Below are positions 8,772 through 16,996 of a DNA stretch of 58,586 nucleotides, piece by piece. Each line of letters starts with the position of its first letter. Positions within the stretch are counted from its first letter, which is position 1. The position numbers and the translations under genes are program-made. This DNA comes from MADRE2 sp964397015 (GTDB lineage Bacteria; Desulfobacterota; Desulfobacteria; Desulfobacterales; Desulfobacteraceae), in assembly GCA_964397015.1 (NCBI GenBank), contig CAYNHL010000007.1, positions 1 through 58,586 of the forward strand. The letters run 5' to 3'. The notes below the pieces were generated by a model. It did not search any database. It was not told the DNA's origin and saw nothing but the letters and a program-made list of their open reading frames with translations.

Positions 8772-9844
8772 CCTTTTTCTATGCACGAAGGACAGTTCAG
8801 GTGCATGTTTTCACAGCATCCAAAGGAATATGTGCTTTCGCCGCACGACTGGCAGACAGCCGGGTCCATTTTTTTGGTCACCGGGTTATATGTCAGGGTC
8901 ATGTTCTGTTTTCTATGACCTGACAGCAGCCTGGTAAAAACGGTTACACAGGGGGAAGTGATATCAAGGGCTGCAACCGGCTGAAAATCGAGTACAATGC
9001 TGTATTTTTTGAACAGGTCCTTTTTTTTGGCCGCCAGTTCCCTGGGAATCATGGCGATTTTTTCCTTTCTATCAGAGACAAGGTCTTCTGAAATACCGCT
9101 GCGCTGAAGGCTTGCCGCCATTTCATCTTCAAGGGCTTTGTAATAGGTATCAAGGCTGGCCGCATCCCTCTGAAATCTGCGGTTCATGCTTTTGACAAAC
9201 TGGGACAGTCTGTCTTCAAGCAGGCCAGGACCATACCGGTTGACAAGGGAACGTATCTTGTCGATTTCCTCCTGGGTACAGCCGGGATTCCTGCCGGAAG
9301 AATACTGTTTGGGCACATAGGGCAGGGCGTGCACCATATCCGGGACCAGGGCTCCGGTCTCCCGGTTGATGGCAATATCCAAAAGTCCCTCCTTTATCTC
9401 GTCGCTTCGTGCCTTGAAATGGCAGGTCAGCAGCATGTACCTGGTCTTTGTCTCTCCTGTTTTACCTGTTTCGAGCTTGGTTTTGTAAAGTTCGAACTGG
9501 TCTTGGACCAGGCGGTCGAATCCCTGTGTCTTGATATAGTCAAATTGAAGGTTTACGGCCAGAAAGGGCAGCATCACACCCGCCATGGCAGCAATTTTGT
9601 CAAGCAGCGGAGTATGGAACATTACAGGATACACCTGCTGGCCGGTAGCAGGTTTATTTGTTCCTTTAGCGGTTGAAATGGTGATCAGTTCTTCCACAGA
9701 TAACTGCTGTGCCAGATCCCCGGGCATCAGGACACGGGTTTTGTCATTCCCATTTTCCATGGCCGCTCCCCTGGCCTGGAAAAAACGGCAGGCAAAATCC
9801 ATGGGATCGATTGTTTGTAAAGTATTTTCGATATCAGAGCTCAT
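8756..9844 (-). CDS. Conserved-looking protein with C-terminal Cys-rich (zinc) tail, partner of SNF2 helicase
   Basis: I do not recognise this 362-residue soluble protein. It is mostly helical in composition, with a charged coiled-coil-like region around 230-300. The last 45 residues contain CQSC, GCC and CPSC with a final Cys, the pattern of a zinc ribbon. The start at 9844 is inside the last codons of the helicase gene (11-nt overlap), with GGAG 7 nt upstream, so it is translationally coupled to the helicase. Strict coupling suggests the two proteins work as a complex, perhaps with this one as nucleic-acid adaptor or regulator. Function is inferred from context only. Confidence 0.7.
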   Translation of the reverse strand: MSSDIENTLQTIDPMDFACRFFQARGAAMENGNDKTRVLMPGDLAQQLSVEELITISTAKGTNKPATGQQVYPVMFHTPLLDKIAAMAGVMLPFLAVNLQFDYIKTQGFDRLVQDQFELYKTKLETGKTGETKTRYMLLTCHFKARSDEIKEGLLDIAINRETGALVPDMVHALPYVPKQYSSGRNPGCTQEEIDKIRSLVNRYGPGLLEDRLSQFVKSMNRRFQRDAASLDTYYKALEDEMAASLQRSGISEDLVSDRKEKIAMIPRELAAKKKDLFKKYSIVLDFQPVAALDITSPCVTVFTRLLSGHRKQNMTLTYNPVTKKMDPAVCQSCGESTYSFGCCENMHLNCPSCIEKGCSLD

Positions 9845-12185
9845 ATGTGTCTCCAAAAAGCTTGTCATCGAGTTGCCGGGTTTTTTCATATCCTGTTTTG
9901 GCACGTTTCAGCCGGGTCCCCAGGTTGTCAAAAGACTTTTGCCGGTCCTGGCCGGGTTCGGTTTCAAGCCAGAGCTCGCATACGATATCACTGAAATCTT
10001 TTTCACCGCGGACCCGTCCGAGGATCATGTCGATTTCTCCGATCACCATCTCGAACATGTTGATCTTTCTATCCAGTATATCGAGTATGTAGTCTTCGAT
10101 TGAGCCGCTTGCGCAGAAATTGTAGATATGCACTTCTTTTTCCTGCCCGATCCTGTGAATCCGGCCTATGCGCTGTTCGATCTTCATCGGGTTCCATGGC
10201 AGGTCATAATTGACCATGCGGGAGCAAAACTGCAGGTTACGGCCTTCTCCGCCGATTTCGGTCGTCACCAGGACCTGGTGTTTTTCCCTGAAATCCTGGA
10301 TGGCTGTATCCTTTTCCCGGTTGGTCATGCCGCCGTGAAAAAGGGAAAAACCGATACGGTTCCACTCCAGGAATTCAGCCAGGTGCTCCAATGTACCTAT
10401 GTATTTTACAAAAACTATGACTTTTTCTTTCGTTGCCTGGAGAAGCTTGAGCAATGCTTTGTTTTTCGGGGTGTCAACAGTGGTGCGGCACAGGTTTTTC
10501 ACCGTCCGGATGTCGGCTGCATGATCCAAAAGCAGATCGTTTTTTTTCAGCATGTTGTCAAGTGTTGATGCAACCGCATTGGGTGATGATCCGGCCTGGG
10601 CAAGAAGTATTTTTATCACCATCCTGGCCCGGCCCTGCTTGTGTGTGTTCAATAATTTTACCAGATCCTGGAGCCGGCTGTAAAATTCGGTTTCGGCAGT
10701 TGTCGGTTCAATACGGATGGTCTGGGCAAACCGGGGCGGGATGTGAATACCGGCTAACGCCCTGGTGTTCCGTATCATGACCTGGCCAAGCAGTTCCCTT
10801 AGTTTTTCACGGTTCTGAGGATCGGTCGGATCTCCTCGTTTCATGAAGCGTTCCCTGAATGACGTGGCTGTTTCGAGCTGTCCGGGTTTCAGCAGCGTGA
10901 TCAGGTTGTAAAGCTCCATGAGGTTGTTTTCAACCGGCGTGGCAGTCAGCAGCAGAATGAATCTTTTTTTCAATGAATTGACAAGCTTGAAATTCAAGGT
11001 GTTCCGGTTTTTCAGATGGTGTGCCTCATCCACGATAATCAAGTCATATTCCCGGCTGGTGATGAAATCTATATTTTTTTTCGATTTGGCCTGGTTGATC
11101 GAGGCAACAACTACAGGCTGTTTCCAGAAACTCTTGTCACCGGATTTGAACCGCGGGTCGTCCGTGGACGGGACAGTCATGTTGAACTTTGACTGCATTT
11201 CGTCCCGCCATTGGGAAACCAGGGGGGTAGGGGTAAGTACCAGAGCTGTTTTGACCATGCCGCGCTGGATGTATTCAGCAAGCACAATCAGGGCCTCGAT
11301 TGTTTTACCCAGCCCGACCTCATCGGATAAAAGGGCTCTACCCCTGTATTGTTTCAACACTTTTTTGGCGGTTTCCTCCTGGTACCAGAACGATGTCACC
11401 TGTGTCAGGCCTGGCAGGCAGATCAGGGTTTCAAAGGATTCGGCAAACATGATTTCATGGCTCATCAATGCCAGTTCGTAGTCGTCTTTGCTGACCGGCT
11501 CAGGGTTGAACATGAGTTTTTCAAAGGATTTTGTGTCGATCCGGATCGTCATGGGAACCTGTTCAGGTTCGGTGTCCCCTATATCATTAAGCGGGGTTGC
11601 AGAAGAATCAGGATCTTTGTGAGCTGTCTGGACAGCTGCCTTCCGGGTATGCTGCCGCCGGTGTATTTTGCCCTGTTCCTCGATCTGCTCCTGAATCATT
11701 TTTTCATACTGCTTGAACTCCAGCATGTCTTCGCAATAGGCTTTGATCTCCTTGAGCCTGGATAATTCTTTTCTTTTTCCCTTGATATCAAATCCGGGAA
11801 AATCATGAATGAGCTGCTTGACCTCGTTGAGGCACTCGGAGTATTTTTCAAGACTGACAAGTTTTATAACCTTGCTGATCCTCATTTCAGGTGCTAACGG
11901 TTCTATTTTTTCAAGAAGGAGAATTGCGTCAAGTTCCAGTTGCTCCTGTCCTGTATCCTGTCCTACGAGGCCCATGAAATGAATCACCTCTTTTTCTTTA
12001 GGCAGGACTTTAGCCGCACGCCTTACAGCTTTGACAGCTTTTTCAATTTTGCCGGCTGCAAAGAAAAAACAGGCATCTTCAAACAGGAACCAGCCCTTTT
12101 CCCGGGCAGTCTGGTTGGATTTTAACTGCTTTATCTGTTTTTGCTTCTGCTTTCTTTTCTTCTTTTTTCTGTCTTTGTCTGCCAC
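9834..12185 (-). CDS. SNF2/RapA-type superfamily 2 helicase with TPR-like N-terminus
   Basis: This is a 783-residue ATP-dependent DNA/RNA translocase. It opens with a Lys/Arg-rich tail (residues 4-22) and then a TPR-like helical region (about 30-150). The motor follows: Q/I motif LLSDEVGLGKT (Walker A near 293), DEAHH (near 385), LLTATP, and helicase C motifs TTEIGGEGRNLQF and QRIGRIHRIGQ (near 675). The last motif is the signature of SNF2/HepA proteins. The TPR-like N-terminus replaces the RapA Tudor domains, so this is not standard RapA. It heads the three-gene run with the Cys-rich protein and mgtE. There are no methylase, nuclease or integrase neighbours to mark a known defence system. 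Substrate is unknown. Confidence 0.88.
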   Translation of the reverse strand: MADKDRKKKKRKQKQKQIKQLKSNQTAREKGWFLFEDACFFFAAGKIEKAVKAVRRAAKVLPKEKEVIHFMGLVGQDTGQEQLELDAILLLEKIEPLAPEMRISKVIKLVSLEKYSECLNEVKQLIHDFPGFDIKGKRKELSRLKEIKAYCEDMLEFKQYEKMIQEQIEEQGKIHRRQHTRKAAVQTAHKDPDSSATPLNDIGDTEPEQVPMTIRIDTKSFEKLMFNPEPVSKDDYELALMSHEIMFAESFETLICLPGLTQVTSFWYQEETAKKVLKQYRGRALLSDEVGLGKTIEALIVLAEYIQRGMVKTALVLTPTPLVSQWRDEMQSKFNMTVPSTDDPRFKSGDKSFWKQPVVVASINQAKSKKNIDFITSREYDLIIVDEAHHLKNRNTLNFKLVNSLKKRFILLLTATPVENNLMELYNLITLLKPGQLETATSFRERFMKRGDPTDPQNREKLRELLGQVMIRNTRALAGIHIPPRFAQTIRIEPTTAETEFYSRLQDLVKLLNTHKQGRARMVIKILLAQAGSSPNAVASTLDNMLKKNDLLLDHAADIRTVKNLCRTTVDTPKNKALLKLLQATKEKVIVFVKYIGTLEHLAEFLEWNRIGFSLFHGGMTNREKDTAIQDFREKHQVLVTTEIGGEGRNLQFCSRMVNYDLPWNPMKIEQRIGRIHRIGQEKEVHIYNFCASGSIEDYILDILDRKINMFEMVIGEIDMILGRVRGEKDFSDIVCELWLETEPGQDRQKSFDNLGTRLKRAKTGYEKTRQLDDKLFGDTYEL

Positions 12186-12299
12186 TTTGTTTTTCCCCGG
12201 TTTTTCTATTGCCTGTTACCATAGAAAAACCGTGGAAAAAGTCAAGATACATTTTTAGCACCTGTGGTATTTATAAAAAATAGTCAGACGAAAAAGCCC

Positions 12300-12561
12300 T
12301 TGACTTAAAAAGACAAATCAGATAGTCAGTTTGCTTGAATAGTGGCTGAAGCCACTGATCAGATAATTACCGGGCATTGCCCAATATCATATGCCGCCTG
12401 CCGTCATTTGACGACAGGACAGCCAGTCAAAAAAGGCCACGAAGGTCCATGCTGTCCCGAACAGGGAGCACCTTTGCGGCCTTTTTCTTTTTTCAAAGAC
12501 CGCAGAAAATTGTCATGTTGTTGAATTTAATGAATTTTTAGTATTTTAAGGAGGCTTTTTT
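12300..12561 (+). promoter_or_regulatory. Structured 5' leader (candidate riboswitch) of the ABC importer operon
   Basis: The 376-nt gap between the divergent helicase and importer genes holds a structured leader. TTGACT (12300-12305) is a plausible -35 with only a weak -10 near 12323. Three hairpins follow: AGTGGCTGAAGCCACT; GGGC-att-GCCC; and CTGCCGTC-attt-GACGACAG. An intrinsic terminator comes next (separate entry). GGACAGC (12417-12423) can pair with GCTGTCC in the terminator loop (12451-12457), giving an alternative fold. The importer start at 12562 is preceded by AAGGAGG. This is the layout of a transcription-attenuating riboswitch. I could not match it to a known class; thiamine and cobalamin consensus boxes are absent. 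Confidence 0.6.
12435..12493 (+). terminator. Leader terminator / attenuator
   Basis: GGCCACGAAGGT (12435-12446) pairs with ACCTTTGCGGCC (12470-12481), with one mismatch and one G-T wobble. A small inner hairpin forms in the loop, and TTTTTCTTTTTT follows. The terminator stands 68 nt before the start codon of the substrate-binding protein on the same strand. No upstream gene reads in this direction, so it can only act on the leader of this operon. Confidence 0.8.
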
Positions 12562-14160
12562 ATGTTTAAAAATAAATTATTTCACTTTTTATCAGCATGT
12601 CTGATTTGCTCGAGCCTGATCATGCCTGCCATGGTTTGTCCGTCATTTGCCGCAAAAGACAGCATTGTCCTTGCAGTAGGAGGTGAAAATTCCGAAGGAT
12701 ATGATCCCCTTCTAGGGTGGGGCAGTTACGGCAATCCGCTTTTCCACAGCACCCTTTTGAAAAGGGATGCTGATTTGAATATTGTTCCGGATCTGGCCAG
12801 AAAATGGACTCTTTCTAAAGACAAGCTGGCCTGGACTGTAAAAATCCGTGAAGGGGTCGTTTTTTCAGACGGCTCACCTTTGACTGCAAAAGATGTTGCC
12901 TTTACCTTTAACAAGGGGCTTGAGGCAGGAGGGAAAATCGATCTGACCCCACTTGAGTCAGCCAGGGCAATAGACGAAACAACCGTAGTCTTGAAGCTTA
13001 CAACGCCGGATATCACCTTTATTCAGCATCTTATCACACTTGGGATAGTTCCTGAGAGTCATTATGGCCCCGGTTATGCGCGAGCTCCCATCGGCTCCGG
13101 TCCCTACAGGCTGATCCGCTGGGACGAAGGGCAGAAAATGGTGGTGGAGGCCAATAATCATTATTATGGAAAAAAACCGGCAATCCGGCAACTTGTATTC
13201 CTTTTTTCCGAAGCAGATGCCGCCCTTGCAATGGCTCGTGCAGGCCAGGTGGACGTGCTGGGTGTCCCTTCAAGCCTGGCCGGCCAGAAAATTTCCGGAA
13301 TGAAGCTGCATGTGGTAAAAAGCGTGGATAACCGGGGACTCATGTTTCCGACGGTTCCTGATAAAGGTCTGGAAACGCCTAAGGGGGTCAGAATTGGAAA
13401 CGATGTGACAGCCGATGTCGCCATCCGTAAGGCAGTCAATTATGCTGTCGATCGCGAAGCCCTTGTAGCAGGTGTCCTGGATGGATACGGCCGGCCGGCC
13501 TTTGGAGTTGTAGACGGGCTGCCGTGGGATAACGCAGATATCCGTTTCAGGGACAATGATCCTGAGAAGGCTGAAGCCATTCTTGAAAAAGCGGGATGGA
13601 AAGATAAGGACAATGACGGAATCAGGGAAAAGAACGGTATCAAGGCCGAGTTCATCATTGTATACAATGCCAGGGATTCCCTGCGGCAGGGACTTGCACT
13701 GGCGGTTTCAGACATGCTCAGGCCTCTGGGAATCAAGGCGGTGCCCAAGGGTGAGAACTGGGACAGGATCAAAACCGAACTGACCCATACCCATGTGGTG
13801 GTTTATGGGTTTGGAGATCACAGTCCCCTGGAAATGTACAAACTTTACCATTCACCCGGCCCGGAGCCCATGTACTGGAATGCCGGTTTCTATTCCAATG
13901 CTGTAGTTGACAAATACCTTGAACAGGCAAGAGCGGCGGAATCCTTTGAAAAATCAATTCCCTTTTGGCAGAAAGCCCAGTGGGACGGAACCGCCGGATT
14001 TGCAGTCCCCGGCGATGCAGCCTGGGCATGGCTGGTCAATCTGGATCATACCTACTTTTTGAATGAGTGCCTGGATGTGGGTAAATCACAGATGGAACCT
14101 CATGGGCACGGCTGGCCCATTACCGCCAATATCAATGAATGGAAATGGACCTGCGATTAA
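12562..14160 (+). CDS. ABC importer substrate-binding protein, Opp/Dpp/NikA family
   Basis: This 532-residue periplasmic solute-binding protein (SBP_bac_5 fold) has a signal peptide (about 1-30, ending SFAA). Family landmarks are WTVKIREGVVFSDGSPLTAKDVAFTF and RKAVNYAVDREAL. It is first of a five-gene importer (binding protein, two permeases, two ATPases). The C-terminal end is rich in His and Trp (HGHGWPITANINEWKW), which hints at a metal or metal-chelate ligand such as nickel rather than a peptide. That is inference; no binding site was modelled. AAGGAGG lies upstream and a strong hairpin follows the stop, probably keeping this gene in excess of the permeases. Confidence 0.9.
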   Translation: MFKNKLFHFLSACLICSSLIMPAMVCPSFAAKDSIVLAVGGENSEGYDPLLGWGSYGNPLFHSTLLKRDADLNIVPDLARKWTLSKDKLAWTVKIREGVVFSDGSPLTAKDVAFTFNKGLEAGGKIDLTPLESARAIDETTVVLKLTTPDITFIQHLITLGIVPESHYGPGYARAPIGSGPYRLIRWDEGQKMVVEANNHYYGKKPAIRQLVFLFSEADAALAMARAGQVDVLGVPSSLAGQKISGMKLHVVKSVDNRGLMFPTVPDKGLETPKGVRIGNDVTADVAIRKAVNYAVDREALVAGVLDGYGRPAFGVVDGLPWDNADIRFRDNDPEKAEAILEKAGWKDKDNDGIREKNGIKAEFIIVYNARDSLRQGLALAVSDMLRPLGIKAVPKGENWDRIKTELTHTHVVVYGFGDHSPLEMYKLYHSPGPEPMYWNAGFYSNAVVDKYLEQARAAESFEKSIPFWQKAQWDGTAGFAVPGDAAWAWLVNLDHTYFLNECLDVGKSQMEPHGHGWPITANINEWKWTCD

Positions 14161-14179
14161 TCCACTTTAAACCTGAAAA

Positions 14180-14205
14180 GGCCGGGAAATCTTGTTTTCC
14201 CGGCC
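14180..14205 (+). other. Intercistronic mRNA hairpin
   Basis: A perfect 10-bp inverted repeat, GGCCGGGAAA and TTTCCCGGCC, has a 6-nt loop. It has no following T-run, so it is unlikely to stop transcription fully. It lies between the binding-protein stop and the first permease. Such hairpins protect the upstream message from 3' exonucleases and allow more binding protein than permease. Confidence 0.7.
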
Positions 14206-14218
14206 AAAGAAGCATTAC

Positions 14219-15220
14219 ATGAATCTAATTAAAAATACCCTTGTTTCATTTTTTTTGAAAAAAACTATCAGGCTTGTTCTGCTGATTTTTTCGGTTGCAA
14301 GCCTGTCATATGTCCTGGTGAGCTTTTCTCCTGTCGATCCGGTTGATGCTTATCTTGGACCGGCTATACTCAAGGTTTCCCCGGAACAAAGAGAACTTAT
14401 CGCCGAGAGATGGGGTCTTGACCAGCCTCCGGCCAAAAGATTCGTAAGCTGGGCATTCCAATTGCTAAAGGGGGATTTCGGACTGTCCACAATTTTTAAC
14501 GAGCCTGTGCTGACGGTCATTTCCAAACGTTTTGTCACCTCTTTCTGGCTAATGTTCCTTGCCTGGACCCTGTCCGGGATTTTTGGGTTTTTCCTGGGTG
14601 TTGTCTCCGGCACTTTCAAAAATTCGATACTGGATAAAACAATAAGTTTTTATGCCTATACCATGGCCTCAACACCCACTTTCTGGGTGGGCATGTTACT
14701 GCTCTCTATTTTTTCGATTCATCTGGGCTGGACTCCAGCCTGCTGTGCCTGGCCTGTGGGCTTGAGCCCGGAACAGACCTCCTTTTTCCAGCGGGTTCAT
14801 CACCTTGTACTTCCGGCCTTTACCCTGTCTCTCATCGGAATCGCGCAGATCACCCTTCACACTCGTGAAAAGACGATAGATGCCATGAACAGTGATTATG
14901 CCGTATTTGCAAGGGCCCAGGGAGAAAAAGACATAGGCATTGCCTTTCGGCACGCATTTAGAAATGTGCTTCTTCCGGCTGTAACTCTCCAGTTCGCTTC
15001 CATCGGTGAACTCTTCGGAGGAGCTGTCCTGGCGGAACAGGTATTTTCATATCCCGGCCTTGGAAAAACTGTGGTGGAAGCCGGGTACCGGGGAGATGTC
15101 CCCCTGTTGCTGGGTATTGTCATTTTCAGTACGGTTTTTGTCTTTGCAGGCAATACCGCAGCCGATCTGATATACCAGGTGGTCGATCCGAGAATCCGTA
15201 AAACAGGAGGTACGACATGA
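14219..15220 (+). CDS. ABC importer permease 1 (OppB/NikB-like)
   Basis: This 333-residue inner-membrane permease has six predicted spans and the family N-terminal region (YVLVSFSPVDPVDAYLG, then ERWGLDQPPAKRF). The cytosolic EAA-type loop near 240 (DYAVFARAQGEKDIGIAFRHAFRNVLLP) docks on the ATPases. The ATG at 14219 is chosen over an in-frame TTG at 14192 because the latter lies inside the intercistronic hairpin. It overlaps the next permease by 4 nt (ATGA). It forms the heterodimeric channel with that protein. Confidence 0.9.
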   Translation: MNLIKNTLVSFFLKKTIRLVLLIFSVASLSYVLVSFSPVDPVDAYLGPAILKVSPEQRELIAERWGLDQPPAKRFVSWAFQLLKGDFGLSTIFNEPVLTVISKRFVTSFWLMFLAWTLSGIFGFFLGVVSGTFKNSILDKTISFYAYTMASTPTFWVGMLLLSIFSIHLGWTPACCAWPVGLSPEQTSFFQRVHHLVLPAFTLSLIGIAQITLHTREKTIDAMNSDYAVFARAQGEKDIGIAFRHAFRNVLLPAVTLQFASIGELFGGAVLAEQVFSYPGLGKTVVEAGYRGDVPLLLGIVIFSTVFVFAGNTAADLIYQVVDPRIRKTGGTT

Positions 15221-16056
15221 CCCTGTCTCCATTTTTATCCATGGACCGGAGATCCCGAACCATCGCTGTTGTCCTGGGCTGCTTAGTCTTTTTCGGATGT
15301 GTGTTCACGGGTGCCTGGCTGTACGGGGAAAGAGGCGAGGTCACGGCACTGACCCTCAGAAAGCTTCCGCCAAGCCTTCAGTATCCTTTCGGTACCGACT
15401 GGCTGGGGCGGGATATGCTGGCCAGGACCCTGAAAGGCTTGATAATCAGTCTGAAGGTCGGTCTCATGGCAGCAGGGTTTTCTGCAGGGATAGCGCTCAT
15501 TCTCGGACTTTGCGCCGCGACTATGGGAAAAATGGTTGATGTCGCGGTTACATGGTGCGTTGATGTTGCCATGGCAACTCCTCATCTTGTTCTTCTAATA
15601 CTGATTTCCTTTGCCTGCGGTGGTGGGGAAAAAGGTGTCATCATAGCAGTGGCAGCTTCCCACTGGCCTTCCCTGACAAGGGTCATACGGGCTGAAGTGA
15701 TTCAGCTCCGGTCATCGGAATATATCCAGCTGTCACGCCAACTGGGTAAAAGTCCTTTTTTCATTGCCGTCTGCCACATGCTGCCCCATGTCGTCCCCCA
15801 GTTCATGGTAGGACTTCTTCTGCTCTTCCCCCACGCCATCCTTCATGCCGCAGCTTTAACCTTCCTGGGTTTTGGAATGAGCCCCCACACCCCGGCCATA
15901 GGCGCCCTTCTGGCTGAATCCATGCGGTATCTGTCCATGGGATTGTGGTGGCTGGCCGTTGCTCCGGGACTTACCCTTGTGGTCACTGTCAAGGCTTTTG
16001 ACATTCTGGGCGGCAATGCCAGGGCCCTTCTGGATCCCAAAACATGCAGAGAATAA
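15217..16056 (+). CDS. ABC importer permease 2 (OppC/NikC-like)
   Basis: This 279-residue permease has the OppC hallmark FGTDWLGRDMLARTLKG after the first membrane span. The coupling loop is RSSEYIQLSRQLGKSPFFIAVCHMLPH, and the C-terminal region (TFLGFGMSPHTPAIGALLAES) is typical of the family. Its start overlaps the permease 1 stop by ATGA, so the two chains are made in equal amounts. It is followed after 16 nt by the first ATPase gene. Confidence 0.9.
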   Translation: MTLSPFLSMDRRSRTIAVVLGCLVFFGCVFTGAWLYGERGEVTALTLRKLPPSLQYPFGTDWLGRDMLARTLKGLIISLKVGLMAAGFSAGIALILGLCAATMGKMVDVAVTWCVDVAMATPHLVLLILISFACGGGEKGVIIAVAASHWPSLTRVIRAEVIQLRSSEYIQLSRQLGKSPFFIAVCHMLPHVVPQFMVGLLLLFPHAILHAAALTFLGFGMSPHTPAIGALLAESMRYLSMGLWWLAVAPGLTLVVTVKAFDILGGNARALLDPKTCRE

Positions 16057-16072
16057 ACAAAAAGGAGATTTT

Positions 16073-16996
16073 ATGCTTGACGTCAAATCGCTTTCCATAG
16101 GATTTTCCAGCTATTCAGCCGGGTTTAAAAAGCAGGATGTGCAGGCCATCAGAAGCCTGGACTTAACGGTTGAAAAAAAAGAAGTTCTGGCCGTAGTGGG
16201 CCAGTCCGGTGCAGGAAAAAGTCTTCTGGCCCATGCATTGCTGGGAGTACTTCCACAAAATGCACGCATATCAGGTGATCTGTTTTTCAAGGGAAAAAGA
16301 ATGACCCCAAAAGAAACGGCCAGGCTGCGGGGCCGGGAAATTGCCCTCATCCCGCAGTCCATGACCTGCTTGAACCCTCTTTTAAAAGTAGGTGTCCAGA
16401 TCGCCCGGGCGGCCGAGCTCAGCGGTATCAGGCCGAAAGATTCATGGAAAGCGACAATTGAGGCGCTTCAACGCTACCGCCTGGAAGAGGGGATTGCCCG
16501 AAGATTTCCTTTCCAGCTTTCAGGGGGAATGGCCCGCAGGATTCTGACTGCCACGGCAACCATCGGCGGAGCGGACCTGATACTTGCCGACGAGCCTACA
16601 AACGGTCTTGACAAAAATGTAGCAACGGAGACATTGGGGCATCTCAGGCGGCTTGCAGATGCCGGCAAAGCTGTATTGCTGATCACCCACGATATCGAGG
16701 CGGCGCTTTCCATTGCCGACCGTGTAACAATTTTCTGCGGTGGTGTGACTGTAGAAGATGCAATGGCAGTTGATTTCAATGGATCAGGCAGGCTGCGGCA
16801 TCCCTATTCCAGGGCACTGTGGAATGCGCTTCCCGGCAGGGGTTTTGTAGGGTCCGTTCAATCGAGCGCCCCTGTATTTCATTCCGACGGCTGTCCTTTC
16901 CTCTCTCTTTGTCAACAAAGAACATCATCCTGCAAAACTTCTCTTCCTGTCATAAGAGATCTGAACAACGGCCGTGTGAGGTGTCATAATGCTTGA
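16073..16996 (+). CDS. ABC importer ATPase 1 (OppD/NikD-like)
   Basis: This 307-residue cytosolic ATPase has Walker A GQSGAGKS (43-50), the Q-loop in IPQSMTCLNPL, signature LSGGMARR, Walker B LILADEPTNGLD and H-loop ITHD. The C-terminal oligopeptide-transporter extension carries CPFLSLC-x6-C, a Cys cluster like the one that binds an Fe-S cluster in some OppD/DppD proteins. The start at 16073 follows AAAGGAG; a longer reading runs back into the permease. It overlaps the second ATPase by 8 nt and pairs with it. Confidence 0.9.
   Translation: MLDVKSLSIGFSSYSAGFKKQDVQAIRSLDLTVEKKEVLAVVGQSGAGKSLLAHALLGVLPQNARISGDLFFKGKRMTPKETARLRGREIALIPQSMTCLNPLLKVGVQIARAAELSGIRPKDSWKATIEALQRYRLEEGIARRFPFQLSGGMARRILTATATIGGADLILADEPTNGLDKNVATETLGHLRRLADAGKAVLLITHDIEAALSIADRVTIFCGGVTVEDAMAVDFNGSGRLRHPYSRALWNALPGRGFVGSVQSSAPVFHSDGCPFLSLCQQRTSSCKTSLPVIRDLNNGRVRCHNA

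Noticed and set aside
12340..12400. Possible thiamine riboswitch (CTGATCAGATAATTACC is reminiscent of the TPP motif).
   Set aside because: The required CUGAGA and GGGGU elements are missing and the operon is not a thiamine operon.
12340..12430. Possible cobalamin riboswitch because of GCCACTG.
   Set aside because: The GCCACTG is simply one arm of a local hairpin; no B12 box is present and the region is too short.
12342..12524. A 60-codon GTG-started open frame across the importer leader.
   Set aside because: There is no SD, it crosses the hairpins and terminator, and its composition is unlike neighbouring genes. Structured RNA explains the region better.
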